A DNA stretch of 18,956 bases from positions 1 through 18,956 of the forward strand of contig DNXO01000104.1 in assembly GCA_003506895.1 (NCBI GenBank), written 5' to 3'. Each line of letters begins with the position of its first letter. Position 1 is the stretch's first letter. Below are positions 7,116-14,212 of this stretch, in pieces. Both the position numbers and the translations under genes were made by a program. Under the pieces are notes generated by a model. The model had not been told where the DNA came from. It saw nothing but the letters and a program-made list of their open reading frames with translations, and made no database searches. Source of the stretch: Acetobacteraceae bacterium (GTDB taxonomy: Bacteria > Pseudomonadota > Alphaproteobacteria > Acetobacterales > Acetobacteraceae).

Positions 7116-8099
7116 ATGACAGAGATACTTCAGGCAGATCCGGCAGGAGTGAAACGGGCGGCAGACCTGCTGCGCGATGGCAAACTCGTCGCGTTCGGTA
7201 CCGAAACGGTTTACGGGCTGGGCGCCGACGCGACCAATGCCGAGGCGGTGGCCGCCATTTTCCAGGCCAAGGGGCGGCCGCGGTTCAACCCACTGATTTG
7301 TCACTACCCGTCGGCACAGGCCGCCTTTCGGGATGTTGTCGCCGATGCGCGGGCGGAGGCTGTCGCGCGCGCATTCTGGCCGGGGCCGCTGACCGTGATT
7401 CTGCCTCGCCGGCCTGACTGTGCGGTCGCGCTGCTGACCGGGGCGGGGCTGGACACGCTGGGGGTTCGCGTGCCTCGTCATCCAGTGGCGAATGCGCTGC
7501 TGCGGCAGGCGGGCCGGGCGATCGCCGGGCCCTCGGCCAACCGGTCCGGTCATGTCAGCCCGACCTCGGCGGGGCATGTGCTCGATGGCCTGGATGGGCG
7601 GATCGCCGCTGTGTTGGACAGCGGGCCGTGTGAGGTTGGGGTTGAATCGACGGTCTTGGATCTGAGCGGTCCGGTGCCGGTTCTGCTGCGGCCGGGCGGT
7701 GTCACCTTGGACGCTCTCGAAGCCTGTCTCGGCCCGATTCAACGCGGTGCGCCGATCAGCGGCGAGGCGTTGCGATCGCCCGGGCTGTTGGCTTCGCACT
7801 ACGCTCCAGACCTGCCGGTCAGGCTTGGCGCGACCTCGGTTGCGGATGACGAGGCGCTGCTGGCATTTGGGCCAGCGTTACCGGGCGCGCGCTGCGTATT
7901 TCACCTTAGTGAGGCTGGCAAGACCACCGAGGCCGCGGCTCGGTTGTTCGAAGGGTTACGGTGGCTGGACGCGGAAGGCCGGCGCCTGGGCGCGGTGCGG
8001 ATCGCCGTGATGCCGATCCCCGATGCCGATCTGGGTGCGGCGGTCAATGACCGGTTGCAACGGGCGGCGGCGCCCCGGGGGCGCCCCGACGGCGGATAG
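7116..8099 (+). CDS. tsaC: Threonylcarbamoyl-AMP synthase, Sua5 type
   Basis: The enzyme makes threonylcarbamoyl-AMP from threonine, bicarbonate and ATP, the first step of t6A37 modification of ANN-decoding tRNAs. At 327 residues it is the two-domain Sua5/YwlC form rather than short TsaC. The YrdC domain shows FGTETVYGLGAD (from residue 27), KGRPRFNPL (52-60) and SANRSGHVSPTS (from 140). The interdomain linker SPGLLASHYAPD (221-232) leads into the Sua5 domain. ATG 7116 is chosen for the family N-terminus; its ribosome binding site is poor. Near the 3' end an 8-bp palindrome (GGCGCCCC/GGGGCGCC, 8069-8085) lies in the coding region and may help end transcription. It is convergent with the XRE gene, 5 bp apart. 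Confidence 0.95.
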   Translation: MTEILQADPAGVKRAADLLRDGKLVAFGTETVYGLGADATNAEAVAAIFQAKGRPRFNPLICHYPSAQAAFRDVVADARAEAVARAFWPGPLTVILPRRPDCAVALLTGAGLDTLGVRVPRHPVANALLRQAGRAIAGPSANRSGHVSPTSAGHVLDGLDGRIAAVLDSGPCEVGVESTVLDLSGPVPVLLRPGGVTLDALEACLGPIQRGAPISGEALRSPGLLASHYAPDLPVRLGATSVADDEALLAFGPALPGARCVFHLSEAGKTTEAAARLFEGLRWLDAEGRRLGAVRIAVMPIPDADLGAAVNDRLQRAAAPRGRPDGG

Positions 8100-8104
8100 G
8101 CTTC

Positions 8105-8437
8105 TTATCGGCGGGCCAGGCGGCGTGCCGTGCGCAGAAGCATCTGCCGGTCCTCTGGGTCGCATTCGCGATAGAGGCGCAGCAGCGCCAGTTCGTCACC
8201 TTGCCGGACCTCGCCAGCGGCGCGCTTGTCTTCGCCGTACATCAGGTATTCCACGCTGACGTCCAGCACCGCGGCGATGCGGGAAAGGTTGCCGGTGACC
8301 TGTCCCGCGCGCCCGGTTTCCCACTGGGCGACGGCGCTGCGCGAGACTCCGATCTGGTTGGCGAAATCATCCTGGGTCAGGCCGCGTTCGCGGCGAATGG
8401 CCTGGATGCGGGAGCCGATCTCTTGTGGGGTGCTCAT
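8105..8437 (-). CDS. XRE family helix-turn-helix regulator, phage repressor-like
   Basis: This 110-residue protein has an N-terminal Cro/C1-type HTH (about residues 8-65). LTQDDFANQIGVSRSAVAQWE (split by the turn) carries the classic Q-x-x-F-A-x-x-x-G-V-S motif, and it is followed by LSRIAAVLDVSVEYLMYG. The C-terminal tail, rich in charged residues (YRECDPEDRQMLLRTARRLARR), is short and helical, so there is no LexA-like peptidase and no autocleavage. ATG 8437 is preferred over an in-frame TTG at 8458. No Shine-Dalgarno precedes it, while a TATACT box ends 7 nt upstream, so the mRNA may be leaderless. It is divergent from two small phage-like genes and shares a motif with their promoter region, suggesting it represses both directions. 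Confidence 0.9.
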   Translation of the reverse strand: MSTPQEIGSRIQAIRRERGLTQDDFANQIGVSRSAVAQWETGRAGQVTGNLSRIAAVLDVSVEYLMYGEDKRAAGEVRQGDELALLRLYRECDPEDRQMLLRTARRLARR

Positions 8438-8439
8438 GA

Positions 8440-8456
8440 TAGTTAGTATAGATGAC
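8440..8456 (-). promoter_or_regulatory. Candidate XRE operator copy 1, overlapping its own -10 box
   Basis: Read on the minus strand this is GTCAT-CTATA-CTAACTA. The same bipartite motif with a different 5-nt centre occurs at 8646-8662 before the divergent gene. A likely -10 box, TATACT (8445-8450, minus), lies inside it, so occupancy would block transcription of the regulator gene. The core GTCA-N7-TAAC is an imperfect palindrome, as expected for an HTH dimer. Confidence 0.5.
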
Positions 8457-8458
8457 AA

Positions 8459-8700
8459 TTCTCGGCCGATCCAGAGGAATCGATGTTAGGTGTGGGACCA
8501 TTTGCCCACCAAATCCCTTCTCGCCACCCATGAAATGCTCCCCGGGATGCTGGGATGTGCGGCCCCACCCCACAGATTCCGTCGCGCCGGATCGTTTTGA
8601 AGGGAAAAATTCCTTCCAAATATGTTATTTATATTGACGTAATCGGTCATAGTATCTAACTAACGGAATGTTCGCTTAATGTTCCCGATGGGAGATCGCA
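8459..8700. other. Divergent control region between the XRE and HTH genes
   Basis: This 242-bp spacer has no credible ORF. Its right part (about 8590-8665) is clearly more AT-rich than its surroundings. It contains an interrupted inverted repeat (GAAGG...CCTTC, about 8599-8617), a -35-like TTGACG (8634-8639, plus) and operator copy 2. The layout resembles the immunity region of a temperate phage. Confidence 0.45.
8634..8662 (+). promoter_or_regulatory. Candidate promoter with XRE operator copy 2
   Basis: TTGACG (8634-8639) is a good -35 box. The -10 is unclear; TAACTA at 17-bp spacing is weak. The motif GTCAT-AGTAT-CTAACTA (8646-8662) matches operator copy 1 at all 12 defined positions and differs in the 5-nt centre. 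It lies between the -35 and the expected start, where a bound repressor would block polymerase. Each copy has the same orientation relative to the gene it precedes. Confidence 0.5.
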
Positions 8701-8991
8701 ATGCCTAGGAAAGCAGTCTGGACCGAAGGTCAGGATACCCAGATCCGCCGCCTCCGTACCGAGGGCGCGAGTTGGGATGTCATCGCCCTCGCACTGGGCC
8801 TTGCACGATGGGCCGTGATCGAGCGTGCCCGGTCGATCGGCGCCGAACGGCCGCCGGTTAACGCGGTCACAGTCGTGGACGAATCCGACCGCGCATCGCT
8901 GCCGGCGGGGCACCCGGAATCCTGGGGCGCGATCAACCGCGGCACCGCGCTGGAAAACGTCCCATTCCGGACGCCAGACACTGTTCGGTGA
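8701..8991 (+). CDS. Small GcrA/AsnC-like helix-turn-helix protein
   Basis: This 96-residue protein has an N-terminal homeodomain-like HTH at about residues 6-47. WTEGQDTQIRRLRTEG is followed by ASWDVIALALGLARWAVIER and RARSIGA, the same plan as the N-terminus of the alphaproteobacterial regulator GcrA (W-T-x-E...L...G.S...IA..LG..R.AVI.R...LG). The C-terminal half is Pro- and Asp-rich without a recognised domain, so it is not full GcrA. Similar short proteins, often labelled AsnC-like, sit in Acetobacteraceae prophages (recalled, not searched). GGGAG at 8690-8694 is well spaced to the ATG. The next gene follows 65 bp downstream. Confidence 0.75.
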   Translation: MPRKAVWTEGQDTQIRRLRTEGASWDVIALALGLARWAVIERARSIGAERPPVNAVTVVDESDRASLPAGHPESWGAINRGTALENVPFRTPDTVR

Positions 8992-9056
8992 CGTGGGCCC
9001 CTGATCGCACGATTCACCCGTCACGCCCGCAAGCAGACGCCGGAAGGAATACCATC

Positions 9057-9542
9057 ATGACGCGTTCACCCGCCCTGACGACCGCCATCCTTCCGAACCC
9101 GGCGATTCGCCCGCCGATGACCGAGGGATACGAAATCGACGCCGACTATGTCGTTTACCGGTTGGAGGAAGCTGGCGCGACGCTGATGGCGTTGCCCGGC
9201 ACCGGATGGTCCACCCGGCTGCGCACCTCGTCGCTGGAAATCGTCCGTACGGCGCTAGAGGCCTATGGCTGGGGTGAGGCACGCATCCGTCCGCCCGTTC
9301 CGTCAGCGGACAAGATCACCCGGATGGACGAGGCCATGGGCTGGATACCTCTGATCCCGCTCGATCGCTACATCCTCCGCCGCGTCGTCGGTGCTCGGAG
9401 TCTGGTTCACCCCATCACCGATCGCCACCTGTTCCCCTGGCGACGGCTCGGCAAGGCACTCGGCGCCGACCACAAAGCGATCCAGCGCTGGCATACCCAG
9501 GGGATCGGGATAATCGTGGCGGCGCTGAAAGCCCCAGTTTAG
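9057..9542 (+). CDS. DUF6362-like phage-associated protein with C-terminal HTH
   Basis: This 161-residue protein starts at 9057, behind GGAAGGA, rather than at the longer frame start at 8988. The N-terminal part (DADYVVYRLEEAGATLMALPG) is helical. The middle has a Trp/Gly segment (LEAYGWGEARIRPPVPS). The C-terminus, DRYILRRVVGARSLVH then WRRLGKALGADHKAIQRWHTQGI, is an HTH resembling sigma-70 region 4 or a small-terminase DNA-binding domain. The plan matches DUF6362 proteins of alphaproteobacterial prophages by memory. The mid-segment with ITDRHLFPWRRLG is less regular than usual. It ends overlapping the convergent cupin gene by 4 bp, so anything phage-like that lay further right has been lost or never existed. 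Confidence 0.65.
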   Translation: MTRSPALTTAILPNPAIRPPMTEGYEIDADYVVYRLEEAGATLMALPGTGWSTRLRTSSLEIVRTALEAYGWGEARIRPPVPSADKITRMDEAMGWIPLIPLDRYILRRVVGARSLVHPITDRHLFPWRRLGKALGADHKAIQRWHTQGIGIIVAALKAPV

Positions 9543-10021
9543 ACCGGGGACTTATGGATCGGATCGACCCAGAACACAGCCTCCGGCTTTTCCACCGGGT
9601 CGATCTCCAGATTCACCACCACCGCTTCGTTGTCGCTGCGCACCAGGACGCATTCCAGCGTCTCGTCGGTCGAGGCGTTGATCTCCTGGTGCGGCACGTA
9701 CGGCGGCACGAAGATGAAATCGCCCGCTTCTGCTTCGGCCACGTATTCCAGCTTCTCGCCCCAACGCATCCGGGCCTTACCCTTGATGACGTAGATCACG
9801 CTTTCCAGCGCGCCGTGGTGGTGGGCACCGGTCTTGGCATTGGCATGGATATGTACCGTGCCCGCCCAGATCTTCTGTGCGCCGACGCGGGCGAAATTGA
9901 TTGCCGCCGCGCGGTTCATGCCGGGAGTCTGCGCGGTGTTGGTGTCGAGCTGGTCGCTCTTGATTACCCGGACGCCGTTCAGCTTCCAGTCAACCGGCTC
10001 ATGGTGGTGATCATGGCTCAT
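9539..10021 (-). CDS. Single-domain cupin protein
   Basis: This 160-residue cytosolic protein has one beta-barrel cupin domain. Motif 1 is HHHGALESVIYVIKG (His 67, His 69, Glu 73). Motif 2 is GDFIFVPPYVPHQEIN (Gly 100 to Asn 115, with His 111). The full 3-His/1-Glu metal set is thus present. The N-terminus is His-rich (HDHHHE). The reaction is unknown; metal-dependent isomerase, dioxygenase or ligand-binding roles are all possible. Its ATG overlaps the accC stop by 4 nt (ATGA), so it is translationally coupled to biotin carboxylase. Confidence 0.88.
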   Translation of the reverse strand: MSHDHHHEPVDWKLNGVRVIKSDQLDTNTAQTPGMNRAAAINFARVGAQKIWAGTVHIHANAKTGAHHHGALESVIYVIKGKARMRWGEKLEYVAEAEAGDFIFVPPYVPHQEINASTDETLECVLVRSDNEAVVVNLEIDPVEKPEAVFWVDPIHKSPV

Positions 10022-11364
10022 GACTTCGTCTCCGAGACAAATTTTTCCAGCCAGTGAATGGTATAATCGCCAGCCTGGAACTCCGGCTCATTCATGATCC
10101 GCTGGTGCAGCGGGATCGTTGTCTTGATCCCGACGACGGCGAATTCATCCAGCGCCCGGCGCATCCGGTCGATCGCCCGTTCCCGGGTCGGCGCATGCAC
10201 GATCAGTTTCGCCACCAGGCTGTCGTAGTACGGAGGGACGAAGTAGCCTGCGTACAGCGCCGAATCCACCCGCACGCCCAATCCGCCCGGGGCATGGAAC
10301 GCCGTCACCCGACCGGGAGTCGGCATGAATGTCTCTGGATCCTCAGCCGTGATACGGCATTCGATCGCATGACCGCTGAACGCGATGTCGCTCTGGCAGT
10401 AACCCAGTTCCGCCCCGGCGGCGACGCGGATTTGTTCGCGCACCAGGTCGACGTCACACAGCATCTCCGTCACCGGATGTTCCACCTGCAACCTTGTGTT
10501 CATTTCGATGAACGCGAACTGGCCATCCTGATACAGGAACTCAAGCGTGCCGGCGTTGCGGTAGCCCAGCTTTTTCAGCGCCGCCGTCGCTGTGGCACCC
10601 AGGGAATCGCGCTGTGAGGGGCTGATCGCGGGGGACCCGGCTTCTTCCAGCAGTTTTTGATGCCGGCGTTGCAGGCTGCAATCGCGCTCCCCGAAATGCA
10701 CCACGTTGCCGTGGTTATCGGCCATGATCTGCAGCTCGATATGCCGCGGCCGATCGAGATACTTCTCCATGTAAACCGCGTCGTTGCCGAACGCGGCGCG
10801 CGACTCGGTGCGGGCGAGGCGGAATGCGTCTTCCAGGTCCGACGGATCGCGCGCCACCTTCATGCCGCGTCCGCCACCGCCCGCCGCCGCCTTGATCAGC
10901 ACCGGATAGCCGATGCGATCCGCGACCGCCCGAGCGGAGTCCAGGTCGGGAAGCTCGCCGTCGGAGCCGGGGACCAAGGGCACGCCGACCGCTGCCATCG
11001 CGGTCTTGGCGGCGATCTTGTCGCCCATCATGCCGATGTGGGCGGAGGACGGGCCAATGAACGTCAACCCGTGCGCATCCACCATCTCGGCGAACTTGGC
11101 GTTCTCCGACAGGAAGCCGTACCCCGGATGGATCGCGTCGGCACCGGTGATCGCCGCGGCGGACAGGATCGCCGGAACATTCAGATAGCTGTCCTTCGCG
11201 GGCGGCGGCCCGATACACACGCTTTCGTCCGCCAGGCGCACATGCATCGCCTCGGCATCGGCGGTGGAGTGTACCGCCACGGTCGCGATCCCAAGCTCCC
11301 GGCAGGCACGCTGGATGCGAAGGGCGATCTCGCCGCGATTGGCGATCAGGATTTTCTGGAACAA
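10018..11364 (-). CDS. accC: Acetyl-CoA carboxylase, biotin carboxylase subunit
   Basis: This ATP-grasp enzyme carboxylates biotin on BCCP in the first half-reaction of malonyl-CoA synthesis for fatty acids. The 448-residue length is standard. It starts MFQKILIANRGEIALRI. Visible features are the HPGYGFLSEN motif, the glycine-rich ATP loop KAAAGGGGRGMKV, ERDCSLQRRHQK, and the catalytic EMNTRLQVEHPVTE. It begins 4 bp after accB and overlaps the cupin gene by 4 nt, so the three form one operon. Confidence 0.98.
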   Translation of the reverse strand: MFQKILIANRGEIALRIQRACRELGIATVAVHSTADAEAMHVRLADESVCIGPPPAKDSYLNVPAILSAAAITGADAIHPGYGFLSENAKFAEMVDAHGLTFIGPSSAHIGMMGDKIAAKTAMAAVGVPLVPGSDGELPDLDSARAVADRIGYPVLIKAAAGGGGRGMKVARDPSDLEDAFRLARTESRAAFGNDAVYMEKYLDRPRHIELQIMADNHGNVVHFGERDCSLQRRHQKLLEEAGSPAISPSQRDSLGATATAALKKLGYRNAGTLEFLYQDGQFAFIEMNTRLQVEHPVTEMLCDVDLVREQIRVAAGAELGYCQSDIAFSGHAIECRITAEDPETFMPTPGRVTAFHAPGGLGVRVDSALYAGYFVPPYYDSLVAKLIVHAPTRERAIDRMRRALDEFAVVGIKTTIPLHQRIMNEPEFQAGDYTIHWLEKFVSETKS

Positions 11365-11368
11365 TGGC

Positions 11369-11812
11369 TTATTCCAGGATCACGAGCACTTCGCCGTATT
11401 CGACCGGCGCTCCGCTCTGTGCCAGGATCGCCGCGACGGTGCCGGCTTTCGGCGCCTTGATCTGATTGAAGGTCTTCATCGCCTCTATCAGCAGCAGCGT
11501 TTGCCCGGCGGTGACCTGCTGGCCGACCGCGACGAATGGCGGCGATCCGGGTTCCGGCGACAGGTAGGCGACGCCAACCATCGGGCTGTTGACCGCGCCG
11601 GGGTGGGAGGCCGCATCCTGTGCCACAACTGCGGGTGCCGCGATCGCCACCGGGGCCGCGACCGGCACCACGGTGGTTGCCACCGGACCGCCGCCGCGCA
11701 CCACGCGAATCCGGCTGTCCTTGTCGGCGATCTCGATCTCGGTGAGGCCGGTTTCCACAAGCACGGCCGCCAGGGCGCGGATGGTGTCGGGATCGATCGG
11801 AATACGGGTCAA
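11369..11812 (-). CDS. accB: Acetyl-CoA carboxylase biotin carboxyl carrier protein
   Basis: BCCP carries biotin between biotin carboxylase and the carboxyltransferase. The C-terminal biotinyl domain ends with EAMKTFNQIKAPKAG; Lys 113 is the biotinylation site, and Thr-Phe replaces the usual Leu-Met, as is common in alphaproteobacteria. A Pro/Ala/Val-rich linker (about residues 43-65) separates it from the N-terminal helix region IRALAAVLVETGLTEIEI. I chose TTG 11812 (147 residues) because GGAGGA lies 6-7 nt upstream and the N-terminus then matches the family; an in-frame GTG at 11857 would add 15 atypical residues. accC follows after 4 bp. aroQ, often upstream of accB in relatives, is replaced by divergent thiS. 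Confidence 0.95.
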   Translation of the reverse strand: MTRIPIDPDTIRALAAVLVETGLTEIEIADKDSRIRVVRGGGPVATTVVPVAAPVAIAAPAVVAQDAASHPGAVNSPMVGVAYLSPEPGSPPFVAVGQQVTAGQTLLLIEAMKTFNQIKAPKAGTVAAILAQSGAPVEYGEVLVILE

Positions 11813-12005
11813 CGGCGTTCCTCCAGTCTGTCCGCCATTGCCTAGGCGCAATGGCACGGCGCGCCAATGGACGGACGCCGCAATTCAAGCATTGGGCAGC
11901 GCGCGTAGCATAGGCGGCGCGCCGGGTCCAATCTTGGAGAAGCGCCAGCGAACGGCCGGCTTCCCGACATTGCCGCGACGCGCCGGCCGCACCATACTGT
12001 CGGGC

Positions 12006-12230
12006 ATGCATAGTTCCGTGACCCTGACCCTGAATGGTGAAAGCCGGGTGTTCGAAGGCCCCGCCGACGGCCCCTTGTCCGTCGCGGCCCTGTTGGTGCT
12101 GATCGGGCTCGATACCAGGAAAGTGGCGGTCGAACGGAATGAGGAGATCGTCCCCCGGTCCCGCTACGCCGAAACCTGGCTGGTCAGCGGCGATTCGCTG
12201 GAGATCGTGCATTTCATTGGTGGAGGCTGA
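12006..12230 (+). CDS. thiS: Sulfur carrier protein ThiS
   Basis: ThiS is a ubiquitin-like carrier that delivers thiocarboxylate sulfur to ThiG for the thiazole ring of thiamine. The product is 74 residues with the small beta-grasp pattern VTLTLNGESRVFEG...LSVAALLVLIGLD...VAVERNEEIVPRSRY, and it ends EIVHFIGGG. The Gly-Gly tail is the adenylation site; a third Gly is seen in many alphaproteobacterial members. The ATG at 12006 has no strong Shine-Dalgarno. thiG starts 4 bp downstream. The 148-bp upstream region lacks the CTGAGA and other conserved blocks of a TPP riboswitch. Confidence 0.92.
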   Translation: MHSSVTLTLNGESRVFEGPADGPLSVAALLVLIGLDTRKVAVERNEEIVPRSRYAETWLVSGDSLEIVHFIGGG

Positions 12231-12233
12231 GTT

Positions 12234-13040
12234 ATGGACGGATCAATCGCGCCAGAGGGCCAGGCAGCGGACGACACCTGGACGGTGGCTGGGCGCACGT
12301 TCCGGTCGCGCCTGATCGTTGGAACCGGGCGCTATAAGGACCTTGAGGAAACCGGCCGCGCGATCGAGGCTAGCGGGGCGGAGATCGTCACCGTGGCGGT
12401 GCGGCGGGTGAACCTGTCGGATGCCGGCGCGCCGATGTTGCAGGATTACGTCGATCCCAAGAAATACACCTACCTGCCGAACACCGCCGGTTGCTTCACC
12501 GCCAAGGACGCCGTCCGCACCCTGCGACTCGCGCGGGAAGCTGGTGGCTGGAACCTCGTCAAGCTGGAAGTCCTGGGCCCCCCGCCGCTGCTGTATCCCG
12601 ACATGCAAGGCACGTTCGAGGCAGCCGAGGCGCTGATCAAGGACGGGTTCGAGGTGATGGTTTACTGCGCCGACGATCCGCTGGCGGCGAAGCGGCTACA
12701 GGACATGGGCTGTGTCGCGATCATGCCGCTGGGCGCGCCGATCGGCTCTGGTTTGGGTCTGCAAAACCCGGCGATGCTGACGATGATCATGGAGAACATC
12801 ACCGTGCCGTTCCTTGTCGATGCCGGCGTCGGCACCGCCTCCGATGCGGCGATCGCGATGGAGTTGGGCTGCGATGCGGTGCTGCTGAATTCCGCTATCG
12901 CCCATGCCAAGGACCCGATCCTGATGGCGAAGGCGATGAAGGCGGCGGTCGAGGCGGGGCGGTTGGCTTACCGAGCGGGGCGTATGCCGCGGCGCATGGG
13001 CGCCGATCCATCCAGCCCGCTGACTGGGCTTATCCGATAA
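12234..13040 (+). CDS. thiG: Thiazole synthase
   Basis: ThiG condenses 1-deoxyxylulose 5-phosphate, dehydroglycine and ThiS-thiocarboxylate into the thiamine thiazole. The 268-residue TIM barrel shows LIVGTGRY near residue 27, the Schiff-base Lys 110 in LVKLEV, and the phosphate-binding end DAGVGTASDAAIAMELGCDAVLLNSAIA. GGAGG precedes the ATG by 7 nt. It is cotranscribed with thiS. The usual partners thiO/thiH, thiE and thiC are not adjacent. A strong terminator follows within 10 bp. Confidence 0.97.
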   Translation: MDGSIAPEGQAADDTWTVAGRTFRSRLIVGTGRYKDLEETGRAIEASGAEIVTVAVRRVNLSDAGAPMLQDYVDPKKYTYLPNTAGCFTAKDAVRTLRLAREAGGWNLVKLEVLGPPPLLYPDMQGTFEAAEALIKDGFEVMVYCADDPLAAKRLQDMGCVAIMPLGAPIGSGLGLQNPAMLTMIMENITVPFLVDAGVGTASDAAIAMELGCDAVLLNSAIAHAKDPILMAKAMKAAVEAGRLAYRAGRMPRRMGADPSSPLTGLIR

Positions 13041-13049
13041 TCCCGTCTT

Positions 13050-13075
13050 CCGGGCGCGCGGTGTTGCGCGCCCGG
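13050..13075. terminator. Strong terminator between thiG and the convergent decarboxylase gene
   Basis: CCGGGCGCGC (13050-13059) pairs perfectly with GCGCGCCCGG (13066-13075) around a 6-nt loop. On the plus strand it is followed by ACCGTTTT, so it should stop thiG transcription. It also lies 7 nt beyond the end of the convergent minus-strand gene and can form there too, though without a clear T run. Confidence 0.8.
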
Positions 13076-13081
13076 ACCGTT

Positions 13082-14212
13082 TTACAGGTAGTATTCAGCC
13101 AGTGGCGCGAAGCCATTGAACCGTGTGCTGGCATAGGTCGTCACATACGCGCCGGTCGATAGCAGTTCGACCCGGTCGCCCGACGTCAGGGCCAGCGGCA
13201 GGCGGTAGTTCGACTTTTCATACATGATGTCCGCGCCATCGCAGGTCGGCCCGGCGATCGCCACCGGCCCGGTCGCGCCGCCATCGTGAGGCGTGGTGAT
13301 TCGATATTTGATCGATTCGCCTTCAGTTTCGGCCAAGCCACCGAATCGGCCGATATCCAGATAGACCCAGCGCACGGGATCGTTCCTGTCGCGGCGGCTG
13401 ACCAGAACGACTTCGGCCGACACCAGCCCGGCATCGCCGACGATGAACCGCCCCGGTTCGACCACCATCTCGGGCAGCGCATTCCCGAAATGCTCGGTCA
13501 TCGCGGTCATGATCGCGTTGCCGAACTGATCGATCTCGGGCACGTCGTCGCGGTAACGGGTCGGGAAGCCACCGCCCAGATTGAGCATGCGGAGGCTGAC
13601 CCCGGCCTCGGTCAGGTCGGTGAACAGCATCGCCACCTTGCCGATCGCGACCTCATACGCTCGGGTGGTGGTCTGCTGACTGCCGACATGGAACGACAGG
13701 CCATAGGGATCCAGGCCCATTTCGCCGGCTTCGAGCATCAGTTCCCGAGCGCTTTCGATCGTGGTGCCGAACTTGCGGGAGAGGGGCCAGTCGGCGCCTT
13801 CGTTCTCCACCAGGATGCGGCAATAGACCCGCGCGCCGGGGGCGTGCGTGGCGAGCTTCTGAAGCTCTTCGCGCGAATCGAACGCGAACATGGTCACGCC
13901 GGCTTCATGCGCGCGGCGGATGGCGGACACCTTCTTGATGGTGTTGCCGAAGCTGATCGCCTGCGGAGTCGCGCCCGCGTCCAGGCAGGCGGTAACCTCT
14001 TCGATGCTCGCGGCGTCGAAGTGGCTGCGCAGGCCGACGAGCCGTTGCAGCACCTGATGGGCCGGGTTGGCCTTCACGGCATAATAGATGCGCGCCAGCG
14101 GCAGGGCATCACGAAGCGCGCGAAAGTTTTCTTCCACGCGGTCTACGTCAAGCACCAGGCAGGGCGTTGCCGGCTGATGTTGCGCAAGGAATCGGGCGAT
14201 CTTCGGGGTCAT
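13082..14212 (-). CDS. Type III PLP-dependent decarboxylase (ornithine/lysine decarboxylase)
   Basis: This 376-residue enzyme is of the alanine-racemase-fold (group IV) ornithine decarboxylase family, making putrescine and/or cadaverine in the cytoplasm. The PLP lysine is Lys 47 in YYAVKANP. Further hallmarks are FDAASIEEV, SFGNTIKK, the His of SFHVGSQ, LNLGGGFPTRY, the phosphate-binding VEPGRFIVG, the catalytic Cys 324-Asp 325 in GPTCDGAD, and C-terminal YVTTYASTRFNGF. GPTCDGADIMYE is typical of bacterial ornithine/lysine decarboxylases; diaminopimelate decarboxylase is excluded by this end. Specificity between ornithine and lysine cannot be read. GGGAGG stands 9 nt before the ATG, and a hairpin (14235-14261) sits just upstream in the leader. 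Confidence 0.93.
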   Translation of the reverse strand: MTPKIARFLAQHQPATPCLVLDVDRVEENFRALRDALPLARIYYAVKANPAHQVLQRLVGLRSHFDAASIEEVTACLDAGATPQAISFGNTIKKVSAIRRAHEAGVTMFAFDSREELQKLATHAPGARVYCRILVENEGADWPLSRKFGTTIESARELMLEAGEMGLDPYGLSFHVGSQQTTTRAYEVAIGKVAMLFTDLTEAGVSLRMLNLGGGFPTRYRDDVPEIDQFGNAIMTAMTEHFGNALPEMVVEPGRFIVGDAGLVSAEVVLVSRRDRNDPVRWVYLDIGRFGGLAETEGESIKYRITTPHDGGATGPVAIAGPTCDGADIMYEKSNYRLPLALTSGDRVELLSTGAYVTTYASTRFNGFAPLAEYYL

